Source: Sanghuangporus weigelae (taxonomy: Eukaryota; Basidiomycota; Agaricomycetes; Hymenochaetales; Hymenochaetaceae). From it: 64,000 nucleotides of DNA. The position numbers were made by a program, and so were the translations under genes. This document shows positions 43,241 through 54,694 of the stretch, piece by piece (positions within the stretch are counted from its first letter, which is position 1; each line of letters starts with the position of its first letter). Under the pieces are notes generated by a model that saw only the letters and a program-made list of their open reading frames with translations, was not told the origin of the DNA and made no database searches. The DNA lies in NCBI GenBank assembly GCA_033182465.1, contig CP137324.1, positions 1,798,001 to 1,862,000 on the forward strand, in the 5' to 3' direction.

Positions 43241-44790
43241 ATGATGTCTTCTTTTAGAAGTCTTGTTGGCTTCCCAACTGGCATTCTATCATCTACTGGA
43301 AAGCTTAATTTGTATAGATATGTTGTCATTCTTATAAATCCTTCTTTTGGCGGCTTCAAGATCTTAATCTTGCCAATGATAAACTTTATTCTATATTCTA
43401 TTATTAACTTGGTGATTCACTCGTCTATAATTGATACTCCTTCTGTATCAATAAGTCTAATAAATTCTTTGACTCTAGTTACAGCTAGTTGCAAAATTGT
43501 TGGCAATCACGTGATTTCACCACTTTTCTCGCCATGAGAACCTCAAAACACAGATAAAATCATATCTCACCCAAATCTCAACGGTTTCACATCATCTAAG
43601 TTGCTAAATTCATGTTTTCAAAAGGGCTTTCGCTTAGGAGAAACGATCGAGAAAATAGAGCAAAAAAGGACCCCAAAATGGCAAAAATATTGTTTTTTGC
43701 CTTTTTCTTGCATGTGCATTTTTTTCTGTAATCCCTGCTGGTCCAGCACCTCCCCAAAGCTATCCAGAATGATAATATGATTATAAAATGAATTTAAAGA
43801 CTGAGTTTGAGTTGAATTGTGTACCAGAATGTGCTGCTTTGAGGCATGCCTGAATTACTCAAAACTCATCATTTCCCCCTAGCCTCCCAGGCTCCAGGAA
43901 AAATTCTTACAGGCCAGATTCATGCATGTAAATTCATTTTAGGTGTAATAGACTAGGTTTGTGCACTAGCTAGGGCCTCAGCATCCACTGGTGAGCTGGG
44001 AAGATGCTGTCTAAAATGATGCATACAACTAGAAACACTTGTTCAGCCCAGCTCACCAGTGGATGCTGAGGCCCTAGCTAGTGCACAAACCTAGTCTATT
44101 ACACCTAAAATGAATTTACATGCATGAATCTGGCCTGTAAGAATTTTTCCTGGAGCCTGGGAGGCTAGGGGGAAATGATGAGTTTTGAGTAATTCAGGCA
44201 TGCCTCAAAGCAGCACATTCTGGTACACAATTCAACTCAAACTCAGTCTTTAAATTCATTTTATAATCATATTATCATTCTGGATAGCTTTGGGGAGGTG
44301 CTGGACCAGCAGGGATTACAGAAAAAAATGCACATGCAAGAAAAAGGCAAAAAACAATATTTTTGCCATTTTGGGGTCCTTTTTTGCTCTATTTTCTCGA
44401 TCGTTTCTCCTAAGCGAAAGCCCTTTTGAAAACATGAATTTAGCAACTTAGATGATGCGAAACCGTTGAGATTTGGGTGAGATATGATTTTATCTGTGTT
44501 TTGAGGTTCTCATGGCGAGAAAAGTGGTGAAATCACATGATTGCCAACAATTTTGCAACTAGCTGTAAGTAATCTCATTTGTCATATGAGAATATTGCTA
44601 TCACATGTTTGTATATCTTGTATTCTGGGTTAGGTTTCTCTATTTCATTCTGTACTATGTATCTTGGAAATATTTTCAATGTGTTGCTCGTACATCGAAG
44701 TTCATTTATAATACTTCTGTTATTAAGATTAATGTAGTTGTTGTACAGTAAATGTCCATCCAATTTGATGTACTTATTGACACTTCTCAC
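43241..44790 (-). pseudogene. AT-rich coding remnant split by palindrome P2
   Basis: On the - strand, both sides of P2 retain protein-like frames: 44575-44790 (about 70 codons, INELRCTSNTLKIFPRYIV, EKPNPEYKIYKH) and 43250-43470 (EFIRLIDTEGVSIIDE, KPPKEGFIRMTTYLYKLSFP, MPVGKPTRLLKEDIIPS). Composition is strongly AT-shifted, unlike the host genes on the right. The family is not recognised. The fragment is more likely an old mobile-element gene than a host gene. It is clearly decayed and interrupted by P2. Confidence 0.35.
43482..44565. mobile_element. Palindromic TA-element P, copy P2 (1084 bp)
   Basis: Arms of 519 bp (43482-44000 and 44047-44565) surround a 46-bp loop (44001-44046). TA flanks it on both sides (43480-43481, 44566-44567). 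It starts CAGCTAGTTGC and ends GCAACTAGCTG. It is nearly identical to P3 and clearly different from P1 in the terminal ~40 bp. No ORF. Confidence 0.93.
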
Positions 44791-45029
44791 AGTCCTTTAC
44801 TTCTGGCCAATCACTGGCTCATCATTGGTTAACAATTCTCTTTGTCATAGCTTCAAGTGTTCTCAATTGGCGTGTATATATCTTATTTATATGCTATCAT
44901 GTGCGTACTATAATGCTGACTAAAGCAATTTCTAACAGTATGGCTCTTGTTCCCTTCTCTATGCACTCTAGTTTGAGCATCTTAGTTGTGGCTTCACTCT
45001 TCTGTTTGTTACTCTGTAATTTCATTTAG

Positions 45030-45460
45030 CTCTGAAGAATACTGCAAGTTGAAGTGGTCTCTCAGGTCATTACTACAGACTCTCCCAGTGACCTTTTTGT
45101 CAGTTAGTTGAGTACAGTAGTCTGCATACATCTATTCTCCATCAGTTTGTACAGGTTTCCCAGCTACCTTGATCATATTACACATATATACCCAGCTATC
45201 TATATCCAGGCATGCAGTACAGTCCTCTAGACTAGTTTGGCTTGGCTCTCTCTTTTACCTATAGTGGCTTGGCCTGTTTAGGTCAACCTGCTATCTACTA
45301 TAGGGTTGTCTTCTGGATTGCCCTTCTTTATCTGACTATCTCAAATTGTTTTTGCTCGCTCCCTTATAGGACCGAACACTCAAGCCTGCTAGGATTGCAC
45401 TCTACAGACCTAGACCAATTATCCACACACACTATCAATTATACACCACAGCCAAATGTA
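45030..45460 (+). repeat. Diverged repeat E, copy E2
   Basis: It is the counterpart of E1, most similar over 45300-45420. It lies between the P2-split remnant and a second AT-rich coding remnant. Non-coding; nothing else is seen in 44791-45030. Confidence 0.4.
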
Positions 45461-46740
45461 CCTTGACCTGCAAAGCAAATCAATAATAAGCTTTCACAAG
45501 AGATGTAGAACAAACATCAAGAAAGTTTTACCTGTTGAAGAATGGTCTCATTATTCAACCAGGAGGTATGTTGACTGTACTTGCCACGGATATCTGAAGG
45601 GAGCACCTTATGAGTTTTAATATATTTTACATTGAATCGTATGCATCTTGCAAAGTATAGGCTCTTACCTATCTGGTTGGCAAACTTGATACTAGTACTT
45701 GTCGTTAGCTTTTTGCACTTTGGGTGTTTTTTTTAGTTCATTAAATAATTTAACGTACCCTACAATAGTGTTGAGTTGTATACAGGAATACTATATGGAT
45801 GAGGTGGGCTGAAGTTTCCATAGAATCTTTAAGTTTTTCTTGACAATTTTCAGTATGTTATAGATTTTGTTATCATTATTATCTTCTGTAAAATGAGTCC
45901 CACATGTTATTACAGCTTGGACTATGGGCTGCATATCTAAGTTCACACTATCTGACTCAGGTAAAATTAATATAAGTTGCCATTAAGCTTAAATCAGTAA
46001 AGACTTACCCTAATCACTATCCAATTCATCTTCAGAACTACTATTAGAATTAGTTTGTATATTCTCTACCTCGGCTCTAGTAGCCTCTAAATCTCTAAAT
46101 TCTGTCTTGACTCTCAAACATTCTGGCCCTGGCTTTTCATCTTCTAATTCAACATCTTTAACATCAGACTTTAATGAAATAGTGAGAATCTTTGAGGATT
46201 AAAAATTAGTAAAATAGTACTTATATGTGAAATGTTGAAATCAACTTGATAATGTATGTCGTTAAGTATAAGATTGATTTCTAGATCCCAATTCTCATGC
46301 TAATTGTATTCAATTAGATTACAATTGACACTCAAAAATCTTTTTATATGTAGATCAGCTGATCTCTCCTTCTTGTGTGTTAGTATATTGTAACTTATAG
46401 CAATGAATATTCATTATCTTACTTGCTTGAAAAAGGATATTATTTTCTTGCAATCTTTGACACTTTTCCTCAGTATTTCCTCTGCTTTTTCTTGTCTTCA
46501 TTTTATTGTACATGAATCTTTCCTATACACCCTCTCAAACATTTCTGTCTCTTTTGTAATATGTAATAATTGAATTGAAATGTATTGAACTGTATTATAT
46601 TGAATTGAATTGAGAGCCAATCACATTAGGTTTACTTACAGCCAGTAGAACAATATAATCTCTTTGCTTTCTGATAGCAGCTATTAAGTCCATCAGAACT
46701 TCAGCATCACTCTTGTGACCTTTTATTCTTTAACTTCTCC
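45440..46740 (-). pseudogene. AT-rich intron-bearing gene remnant, transposase-like
   Basis: Read on the - strand, exon-like segments end at good donors (GGTAAG near 46005 and 45668, GTAAAAC near 45532) and begin after pyrimidine-AG sites. They encode acidic and then basic/aromatic peptides, for example VELEDEKPGPECLRVKTEF, then FANQI, then LPSDIRGKYSQHTSWLNNET. The last segment has the flavour of fungal DNA-transposon proteins seen in mushroom genomes (short basic motif, then an acidic DDE-type lead-in), but I cannot name the family. Stops and low GC show it is not functional. The upstream piece (about 46600-46700, AAIRKQRDYIVLLA) may be its N-terminal region. Confidence 0.35.
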
Positions 46741-46942
46741 TGAATCTAAGCCTTTTTTGTAATCCAAACCTGAATTTGGAGGCTCCAGCTTAGCTAACTA
46801 TTGTTTCTTAGCTTTCTTTGATTTAGCATTGTTTAGAAGTATTCTGGGTTGATATAATATACCAGAACATTAAGGAAGGAAGATGAAGTGCTTAGGAATA
46901 GCCTCTATTTTTTTTGTATTTTTTGTATTTTTTTTCCTCTTA

Positions 46943-48026
46943 CAGCTAGTTGCAAAATTGTTGGCAATCACGTGATTTCACCACTTTTCTCGCCATGAGA
47001 ACCTCAAAACACAGATAAAATCATATCTCACCCAAATCACAACGGTTTCGCATCATCTAAGTTGCTAAATTCATGTTTTCGAAAGGGCTTTCGCTTAGGA
47101 GAAACGATCGAGAAAATAGAGCAAAAAAGGACCCCAAAATGGCAAAAATATTGTTTTTTGCCTTTTTCTTGCATGTGCATTTTTTTCTGTAATCCCTGCT
47201 GGTCCAGCACCTCCCCAAAGCTATCCAGAATGATAATATGATTATAAAATGAATTTAAAGACTGAGTTTGAGTTGAATTGTGTACCAGAATGTGCTGCTT
47301 TGAGGCATGCCTGAATTACTCAAAACTCATCATTTCCCCCTAGCCTCCCAGGCTCCAGGAAAAATTCTTACAGGCCAGATTCATGCATGTAAATTCATTT
47401 TAGGTGTAATAGACTAGGTTTGTGCACTAGCTAGGGCCTCAGCATCCACTGGTGAGCTGGGAAGATGCTGTCTAAAATGATGCATACAACTAGAAACACT
47501 TGTTCAGCCCAGCTCACCAGTGGATGCTGAGGCCCTAGCTAGTGCACAAACCTAGTCTATTACACCTAAAATGAATTTACATGCATGAATCTGGCCTGTA
47601 AGAATTTTTCCTGGAGCCTGGGAGGCTAGGGGGAAATGATGAGTTTTGAGTAATTCAGGCATGCCTCAAAGCAGCACATTCTGGTACACAATTCAACTCA
47701 AACTCAGTCTGTAAATTCATTTTATAATCATATTATCATTCTGGATAGCTTTGGGGAGGTGCTGGACCAGCAGGGATCACAGAAAAAAATGCACATACAA
47801 GGAAGAGGTAAAAAATGATATTTTTGCCATTTTGGGGTCCTTTTTTGCTCTATTTTCTCGATCGTTTCTTCTAAGTGAAAGCCCTTTCGAAAATATGAAT
47901 TTAGCAACTTAGATGATGTGAAACCATTGAGATTTGGGTGAGATATGATTTTATCTGTGTTTTGAGGTTCTCATGGCGAGAAAAGTGGTGAAATCACGTG
48001 ATTGCCAACAATTTTGCAACTAGCTG
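46943..48026. mobile_element. Palindromic TA-element P, copy P3 (1084 bp)
   Basis: Exactly the same length and layout as P1 and P2: arms 46943-47461 and 47508-48026, loop 47462-47507, TA on each side (46941-46942, 48027-48028). It is close to P2 along its length and in the same orientation, but has private changes shared by both of its own arms (for example TTTTCGAAAGGG where P2 has TTTTCAAAAGGG). It inserted beside a poly-T-rich stretch. Confidence 0.93.
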
Positions 48027-48028
48027 TA

Positions 48029-48881
48029 TTTTGGACATCCTATATACTTGATCTTTGCTTCTTTTGGGTAAAGAGCCCCAAAGTTACTGATACCACCTGT
48101 TAGAGAAATAATTAACTCTCTATTGATGTCAAATAAGACAAAAATGCATCACCTGATTACCTCTCATTTGGAATATTTAAGGAAAAAAATGTATTTCATA
48201 TGCCAACACAAAAACATTCTTATTGGACCCTGATTTCCCATCTACCAACCTGCCAGGTGGACTCAAAATTGCATTACACAGGGGGCAGAATTATGTTTCT
48301 AAGCTGCTTAAATAGGAAACAGAATTGGAAAGCTCACCTCTGATTGGCTGGATTTCAGTTCCGGATCAAAAATTTCAGGTTCGGAAATAGGGTTTTGCCC
48401 CTTGTGATATATTCTAATTCCCAGGATATTCTTATTCACCGGTATTCTTATCTGCAGTTTCCGCTGTATATATATGGAATGATCAGCAGCTTCAACAAAT
48501 ACTTAGCTGCAAGGCTCGTACTACGTTTCCGGTAAATCTCGCCGAGAATTCAGTATGGAGTATAGACATATTCGGACGTAAAGGAGTGATCGAGGATTGC
48601 GGCCGAACGCGTAGATCCAGATCCAATTCAGTTTTCGATCACTTTTATTATTCATGTCTGTCTTACGCTCCTCTATCACCGACACCCACCATCAGCACTG
48701 TTCGTTCGTTTGCGACGGTGGCGTGGCGGTGCGCTCGAACTGTGCACAGGACCTACGTAACATCCGCAGCTGACTCGGTTCCTCAAGCTTGTCTCAGACC
48801 TCGACCTCGACCTCGACCTCGATGTCTCCCATCATTCCCTAACTGTACCTTATCTTTATTCTAACAAAGTCCTGCACTTCC
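48029..48881 (+). promoter_or_regulatory. Upstream region of wc-2, edge of the transposon island
   Basis: Composition shifts from AT-rich repeat to GC-balanced sequence at about 48,540, which marks the edge of the island. A TATATATATGG stretch lies at about 48476-48486. Just before the gene is a short hexamer array (CTCGAC repeated four times, about 48798-48824). A frame at 48586-48864 has no ATG and low-complexity ends, so I treat the segment as promoter and 5' leader. Confidence 0.45.
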
Positions 48882-51188
48882 ATGGACCTTCATTCAACTC
48901 ATCCACACAGTTTCTCCTCATCGTATCAACCCACTCCTCACAATCACATTCACTCCCAGTACTCTACTATTCCTTTGCCTGGACATCATCCACCGCCCTC
49001 TCCAATCACGAACGGTACATTTTCTGGCAATGTCTTGACGAAAGGAAAGCGGCCAGTCTTACCTGAAGTTGGTCAAACTCGATGTTGTATGTAGTTGGTT
49101 TGTTTTCTCGCTCTGGCAAGGTGGTACTTACAATCTCGTCAGATTGGGCTCTTCTCACTGCATCCCTTCAATTCACCGTCTTGGATCCCGTTCTTAAATA
49201 TCATTTGCGAGAACAGGCACCTCGTATCCTCAATCGCGGCCTTTTAGATTTCGTTCACCCAGATGAACGGGAATCTGCAGAGAGAGACTTGGGAAGTGTT
49301 CTGGCAGAGAGGGCTCTCCATGGCAGTGTGACGCGGTTAGTTTTATACCTCGAGAGGAATAAAGTACACACCATGCATACTAATTCTGACACAGCGTCCG
49401 TTACTGTCGTCTCAGCCGTGTACGCCGGCTCCTCGGATGGTCGGATAACTGTCTGCCCTACCCGCCTACTTTCCCCGCGGAACGCATAGCTGTCGATGCG
49501 GATTATATGGCGGTATATCTTGTGGTCAATTGTGTCGCTGATGGCATCGTACTTTGTTTTATCCATGCAGTTGTGGATATCGCTCCACAAGCTGACAACG
49601 ACGAACAGCGTAGGACGGGATGGTCGAACTGGTGCAGTACCTATGGGTTTGATCAGGAGGTAGTAGCCTTTATCTTCGTTACTCCTCACTCATCCTTACA
49701 AGTTTCTGCAGCATGCCCATGCATTGTACCAGCGTCTGTATGGCATCGCCATCACGTTTCCAAGAAATCTTGCAGACCCATCGCTACGGGTTCTCCAAAT
49801 TCTTCAAAATCAGTCAGATCGTGACCTTATCATTTCATGGCCGCCTGATACAACTTTAGCACAATATGGTTACGTCGCTTCAGTCGGAAACACTCTTGCG
49901 CAACTCGCTCAACAGGTGCAGCTTGGATATTCAGTAGGCAATGAGGACGGAGACGATGCAAGAACGAGCTGCACGAGGCGTTATAAGAGTGTCCAAACCG
50001 TCAAGCTACCCACTGTCTCAGGCTCCAGGATCCTGCAAGTAGAAAGTATTCTCATACCCCATGGTTAGTAACCTGACAGTCAGATGGAAGTCACGTACTC
50101 AACACTAATGTTCATATTAGGAACGATTATATTTGCTTGCCACAAAGTCTCTGATGCATATCTAAATTTGTATCCTTCAATCACAGTTTATCAAGATATC
50201 CGAACTCCCGACTCTGCTTTCCAAGATGTAGAAGTTAGCAAAGGGCCTGACTTTGGCAACTCTACATTACCTTCGCCGCATCAAGAGCTCGTTTCACACA
50301 CTTATGTGCGACATTGGGTTGATCAACAATTGCAGGCACAAATACATCAAGACAGCCAGTCCTGGGACGCTTCAAAAAATATGCCATCCGCTGCTTCGTC
50401 AACACATGATCACATTGAATACAGTATTGTTGACTCAAGAGCACAGCCATATCAATACGAGTGGCAGAATGGATCGTGTCCTGCAGAGAAATGCGCTCCC
50501 ATAGGCGCAGCGAGCAAAGCAGGTGCACAATCTTCTTCAGCGGTCATAACGTCGAGTTGCGAGAGTCCGGGAACCGTGCCATCATCGATTACGTCATCTA
50601 CAATCCTCACGACTCATATCTCCGACCAAAAATCGCGTAGTCCTTCGCGAGACACTGAAACTCCCAGCTCCAGTAAAGTCAAGCTAGCACGGGATCGTGT
50701 GAGTAGCCACGGACGGGGCCAAGGAACTCCACCCACCGGCGTAAACGGCTGCGCCCATTGTCAAATAAAACACAGCCCAGAGTGGAGAAAGGGTCCGAGT
50801 GGGAAAAAAGATTTGTGCAATGCGTAAGTCCACATTTTTGATTTACGGTTGTGCCGCCAACTCAGTACATTCTAGTTGTGGCCTTCGGTTCTCGCGTTCC
50901 CGAGCCAAAACAGAGGGCGCGGTTTCTCGCAAAAGAAAGAACAAGGACAAGGAGTTGCATCCAATGAGCAAGCAGTCACGCACACAAGCCGAAGTTGTTG
51001 CTGCGACCGTCGTACGCGAAGATCTACGGTCGAAAGATTATCGAAGAGAACAACAAGCACCTATTGCACGGTTTGAACTTGCCACCGACAGGAATGATTG
51101 GTCTGGGACGAGTATGAACGCCAGTCCTATGTCAGCTTTGGATTTTTCACAGACGTCTCATACTGTGCAAATGCCTTATTTTAGATAG
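48882..51188 (+). CDS. wc-2: White collar 2-type PAS/GATA transcription factor
   Basis: Six exons: 48882-49086, 49143-49335, 49395-49659, 49703-50063, 50121-50823, 50876-51188 (2040 bp, 679 aa). After a Pro/His/Ser-rich N-terminus comes the PAS region, starting RCYWALL and continuing LDFVHPDERESAERDLG, SVTRVRYCRLSRVRRLLG, VLCFIHAVVD, WSNWCSTYG, ILIPHGTIIFACHKV, all typical of WC-2. A low-complexity middle leads to one GATA finger at residues 552-577 (CAHC, 18 residues, CNAC; [22 protein letters not shown]), followed by a basic tail. WC-2 is the DNA-binding partner of the blue-light receptor WC-1 in the nuclear white collar complex that activates light and, in some fungi, clock genes. All introns are 43-59 bp; the last one splits the finger. 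The gene is at the edge of the transposon island and convergent with the next gene. Confidence 0.93.
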
Positions 51189-51492
51189 TATCCCCCCCTA
51201 TACTGCCCTTCCTGTATTGCTCACGTCTGGCAACTTACTTTTACCCTTGTTATATTGTCATTATGCACTGTACTTTACCGGCACATCTGTTGTTATAATT
51301 GCCATCTGTTGTGTTGTTGCATTCCACAGACCAAAGTAGCAAATGACACGAGAACTCGATTTTATCCGAACAAATTTGTATGGAACATCCCTATTTTACA
51401 AGCAAAACAAACAAGATGACGGTAAAGGGGTACGCATAAGGTGAAAAAGAAAAGCTATGAATGTCGAGTATGCTTCGATCAGACCAGAAATC
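51189..51492. other. Convergent 3' region between wc-2 and the zinc-cluster gene
   Basis: About 300 bp of pyrimidine-rich and then A-rich sequence with no ORF. It contains the 3' ends of two convergent genes. AT-rich stretches near 51230-51300 and 51400-51450 are likely cleavage/polyadenylation zones for the two transcripts. Confidence 0.5.
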
Positions 51493-54400
51493 TCAGGAAG
51501 GTTGACCGTGGCTCCAGTCGATCTATGAAGGCTACTCAGTACTCATTTGAATCGTCCGGCATCAGAGGAGAACTTACACGACTCACATAGTCGTGTACCA
51601 TCGATTTCGGAACAGCAGGGTCTTTTTCTTCTAATATGTAAGTCCCTTGCGAGGGCGTACAACCGATAGTACCGATGGGCTGATAGGGCTGGGGAGGTAT
51701 TTGCTGCTGGACGGCCACATGAGCATGTTCTGGGGGAAGTTCGACAGGATTTTCTGGGTCCATCGGCCAAAACCAGCCGGCAGGCACTGCTGCGAGAGTC
51801 TTGCCATCCGCATCGCCCGAAGAATTTGAGCTCGCATAAGACTCCGAGAACGGGACACGAGGATGCTTCGGTGACCGAGGACCTACTGTCGGAGACAGCG
51901 AGCCAGTACCGGTCGGGCTGCTCGATTCCCAGTCATCCTCAGGGATAAGGACCGGCACCCCGCCAGAACGTTTCATCTCGCTGAGATTTAAGCCAAGTAC
52001 CTTTTCCGCAAGTTTCTCGATAAGCGGATGCCCGCCGTTCATGTCCTTTCGCTCCCAGCGCCAGCGGAAGCGCGGTAGCATGTCCAGCGCGAACCAGATG
52101 TCCTCAATAGCAACATCCCGCGGCAAGCGATCGCATTGAGACATCTGACCGTACAATATCACCATGGCAGCGATGTGTAAAGGAATAGGTGATACAAAGA
52201 ACGCAACGTCCGCGAACTTGATTAGACAGTAATGCACAACAATGATGTTGTGTGATGCGACGATTGCTTGGGCAAACAATCAGTGACCCAAGAGCACAGA
52301 CCCTCTTATGAGAAACTTACCATCCGTCAACGCTTTGCGCCGCTGCGCATAAGGAAGTTCACCAGAACTGAATAGCGCTCTTAAGAGTAGGATCCGAGCG
52401 ATACCGAGTTTCAACAGTGTCAGACCCTGATCTTCAGTGATGTCTTCAACAAGCCTTCTCTTCTTTTCGAGTGACCAATTTTCAGTCCCTCCAAAGAAAT
52501 AGGCATAGCTCTCGGGAAGTTGTTTACGGAATTCGATCATGCTCTTGATGATTCGCGTAGCGTTGCGCATAATCGTTTCAGTATTGTGAAACGTTGGAGA
52601 ATACAGCGCGTTTACAATATCGGCCTGTATCTCGGCGATGGGTGCAGATAAGAAGAAGTGCTCGGAAAAGTCATGAGGTTTGCCGCGCGAGGGTGGCGGC
52701 GTACTTGCATCTTGAGGCGAGATGGCTAACGGACGACCAAGTAAAATAGATGTTCCACGATCATGAATCATCACGATTGCCCACAGGCGAATACGCAATT
52801 GGGATTCTTCTTCGGTGAACGTTTGGCCTTGACGGAAGGGATTATGATGAAGGCCGAGTTCGATGGCCACTCGAACCAAGCTCCCGACTAGTCTCCATAG
52901 GGAGCGTTGCTGACGCTATTGGAGTGTTAGTTAATCACGAGAAATTAGTAATAGTAAACGTACCTCTGTGTATAGATACCAATGGAGAAGAATTAATGCC
53001 TGCAGACTTGAGATGGTCATTCTTAGGTCCGGCTTTACAGCCAGCGCACGTTCAAAGAATTCTTCATGCTCTGGCCAACCGGGGACCAAAGTTTTCTTCA
53101 AGCTTGTATCCGCCTGGTCGTCTAGTCCGTTTCCGACGGCTTTGTTAAGTTCGCTCATGGTACCAAGAGCCAATACAAGGTATAGGCAACAAATATAGCC
53201 GGGGTCATACATCTCGCGGTTACCATCATAAAGAGCCTCTAGCTGGTTCGTGAACCTGTCTTTCTGTAGTACAGGCCGGTGACAGTTGAGATAACTGAAG
53301 TAAGCGGAGACGACGTGCTCCGCCGTTTTTCGATCTTTTGGAAGCCAGACGAGAACCTCTTGAATGTGATTACGCGGGTTACCCGCGCTAACGTGCTGCA
53401 TCTTTGCACAGACCCAGATCTTTGGTTCTCGCGGAGGTTGTGTCTCCGTCAGGTCGCGGTCACGCCCGGACGAAAGGCCACCAGAGCCAACGGCGAGGTC
53501 TTCCGACTCTGACGTAGGAACACTACCTACCTTGGCTTCATTCACTATCTGGGGAGAGACACCGAAGCTCTTCGCCAGTGCCTGTTGGTCAACATCAACA
53601 TACTTGATACAATTTCGAGATAACAAGAAACGAACCTGATCGTTGGACAAATCATTCGACTGTGGATCCTGTCCTTTGATATCTAAGTCGGGACGAGTCA
53701 CGGGCGGTGCAAGAGCATGAGGCTGAAAGGACGGGTGGATGCGCGGGTCATACGGAGGCGCACCAGGAGGCATTCCGATCGGTGGATAAGGCCCAAGAGC
53801 AGGGTAGCCAGGCGGGGGCATACCCATGGGTGGATAACCGGGGTGCATCATGTGAGGCGGAGGGTACGGATAGCCCTTGCCTGACATAGGCGGGGGCATG
53901 CCATCGCTAAAAGGCCTTGGAACAGCGTTGGCGGGTTGGAGATGAAATACCTCAGCATAATCTTCGTTCGATGGTTCAACTTCAATGCCCTCTTGGACGA
54001 GGATGCTCTCGAGATTGTCAAGAGTGAATCCAGGAATACGTCTGCGAAGAAGAGCCTGGCACTGAAGAAGTTGGCGCTCAATTTTCTCAACATGACCTCT
54101 AGGGGTCAGCGTCTTTCTGTGTCGGTCTTCCTGGTTGCATTGCACGCCCGCCGTTGCGCACGCTGTGCAGCGGGGGTGCTTTGAGTCGCACTGCCGATTA
54201 GTTGTTAGGGAATTTGCCGGGTGGACGTCGGTCTGTACCGAACGGCACTTGCCTTGATTTTCTTGCTCCTGCATCGAGCACAGGCCTCATGGGACCGGCG
54301 CAATCGCCGCGGCTCGCTCATTGCCGCCGCTTCTTCGCCGTCGACGGTGACCTTTTTGCGCTTGCGGTTAGCCGCGCTTATGCCAGGTGACTGCTGGCCG

Positions 54401-54519
54401 TCGTGCGAGGGTGTAAGTGGAGACTGTTGGGGTTGTCCTTGCTGTTGCTGTTGCTCCATGGCAAGTGCAGACGAAATGGAAGGCGTGATGCTCAGATCGG
54501 GGCGGCCTGGATGGGCCAT
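51493..54519 (-). CDS. Zn2Cys6 (zinc cluster) transcription factor with fungal-specific regulatory domain
   Basis: Exons on the - strand: 54519-54253, 54190-52964, 52915-52321, 52266-51578, 51522-51493 (2808 bp, 935 aa). A Gln-rich N-terminus precedes the binuclear cluster at C80, C83, C90, C97, C100, C107 (C-X2-C-X6-C-X6-C-X2-C-X6-C). Next is a basic linker, a Pro/Gly/Met-rich stretch (GYPPMGMPPPGYP) and a Fungal_trans middle-homology domain (YFSYLNCHRPVLQKDRF, RSLWRLVGSLVRVAIELGLH). The protein would bind CGG-containing DNA; its target genes cannot be told. The first intron (54191-54252) must use a GC donor (AAG/GCAAGT) to complete the cluster. The last intron (51523-51577, GTAAGT...CATAG) is likely; if unspliced the protein ends at 51536 instead. 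The start was chosen at MAHPGRPD because the upstream extension overlaps the divergent gene. Confidence 0.85.
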
Positions 54520-54694
54520 TTCTCGCTCTGCGACGTCGACAACGTTGCTCGACGGCGACTGGCAGGGCAGAGGGCGAGGTCGACGACGACGAAGAAAAGG
54601 GGCCTCGCGGGTCTTATTTGTAGATATTTGGCCACTTTTCCAATCAAAGCATATTGTAGGATTAGTAACTAACTGTATTGCATTGCATTGTACC
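54520..54694. promoter_or_regulatory. Shared divergent promoter, zinc-cluster factor / CobW gene
   Basis: Only 175 bp separate the two start codons. The stretch has a GA-rich, CGACGACGACG-type block next to the regulator and an AT-rich block (TATTGTAGGATTAGTAAC) next to the CobW gene. There is no strong TATA. Such spacing implies a common nucleosome-free region and possibly joint regulation. Confidence 0.5.

Noticed and set aside
48586-48864. 92-codon frame just upstream of wc-2
   Set aside because: No ATG start, and its end is the CTCGAC hexamer repeat read as Arg-Pro. Treated as 5' leader.
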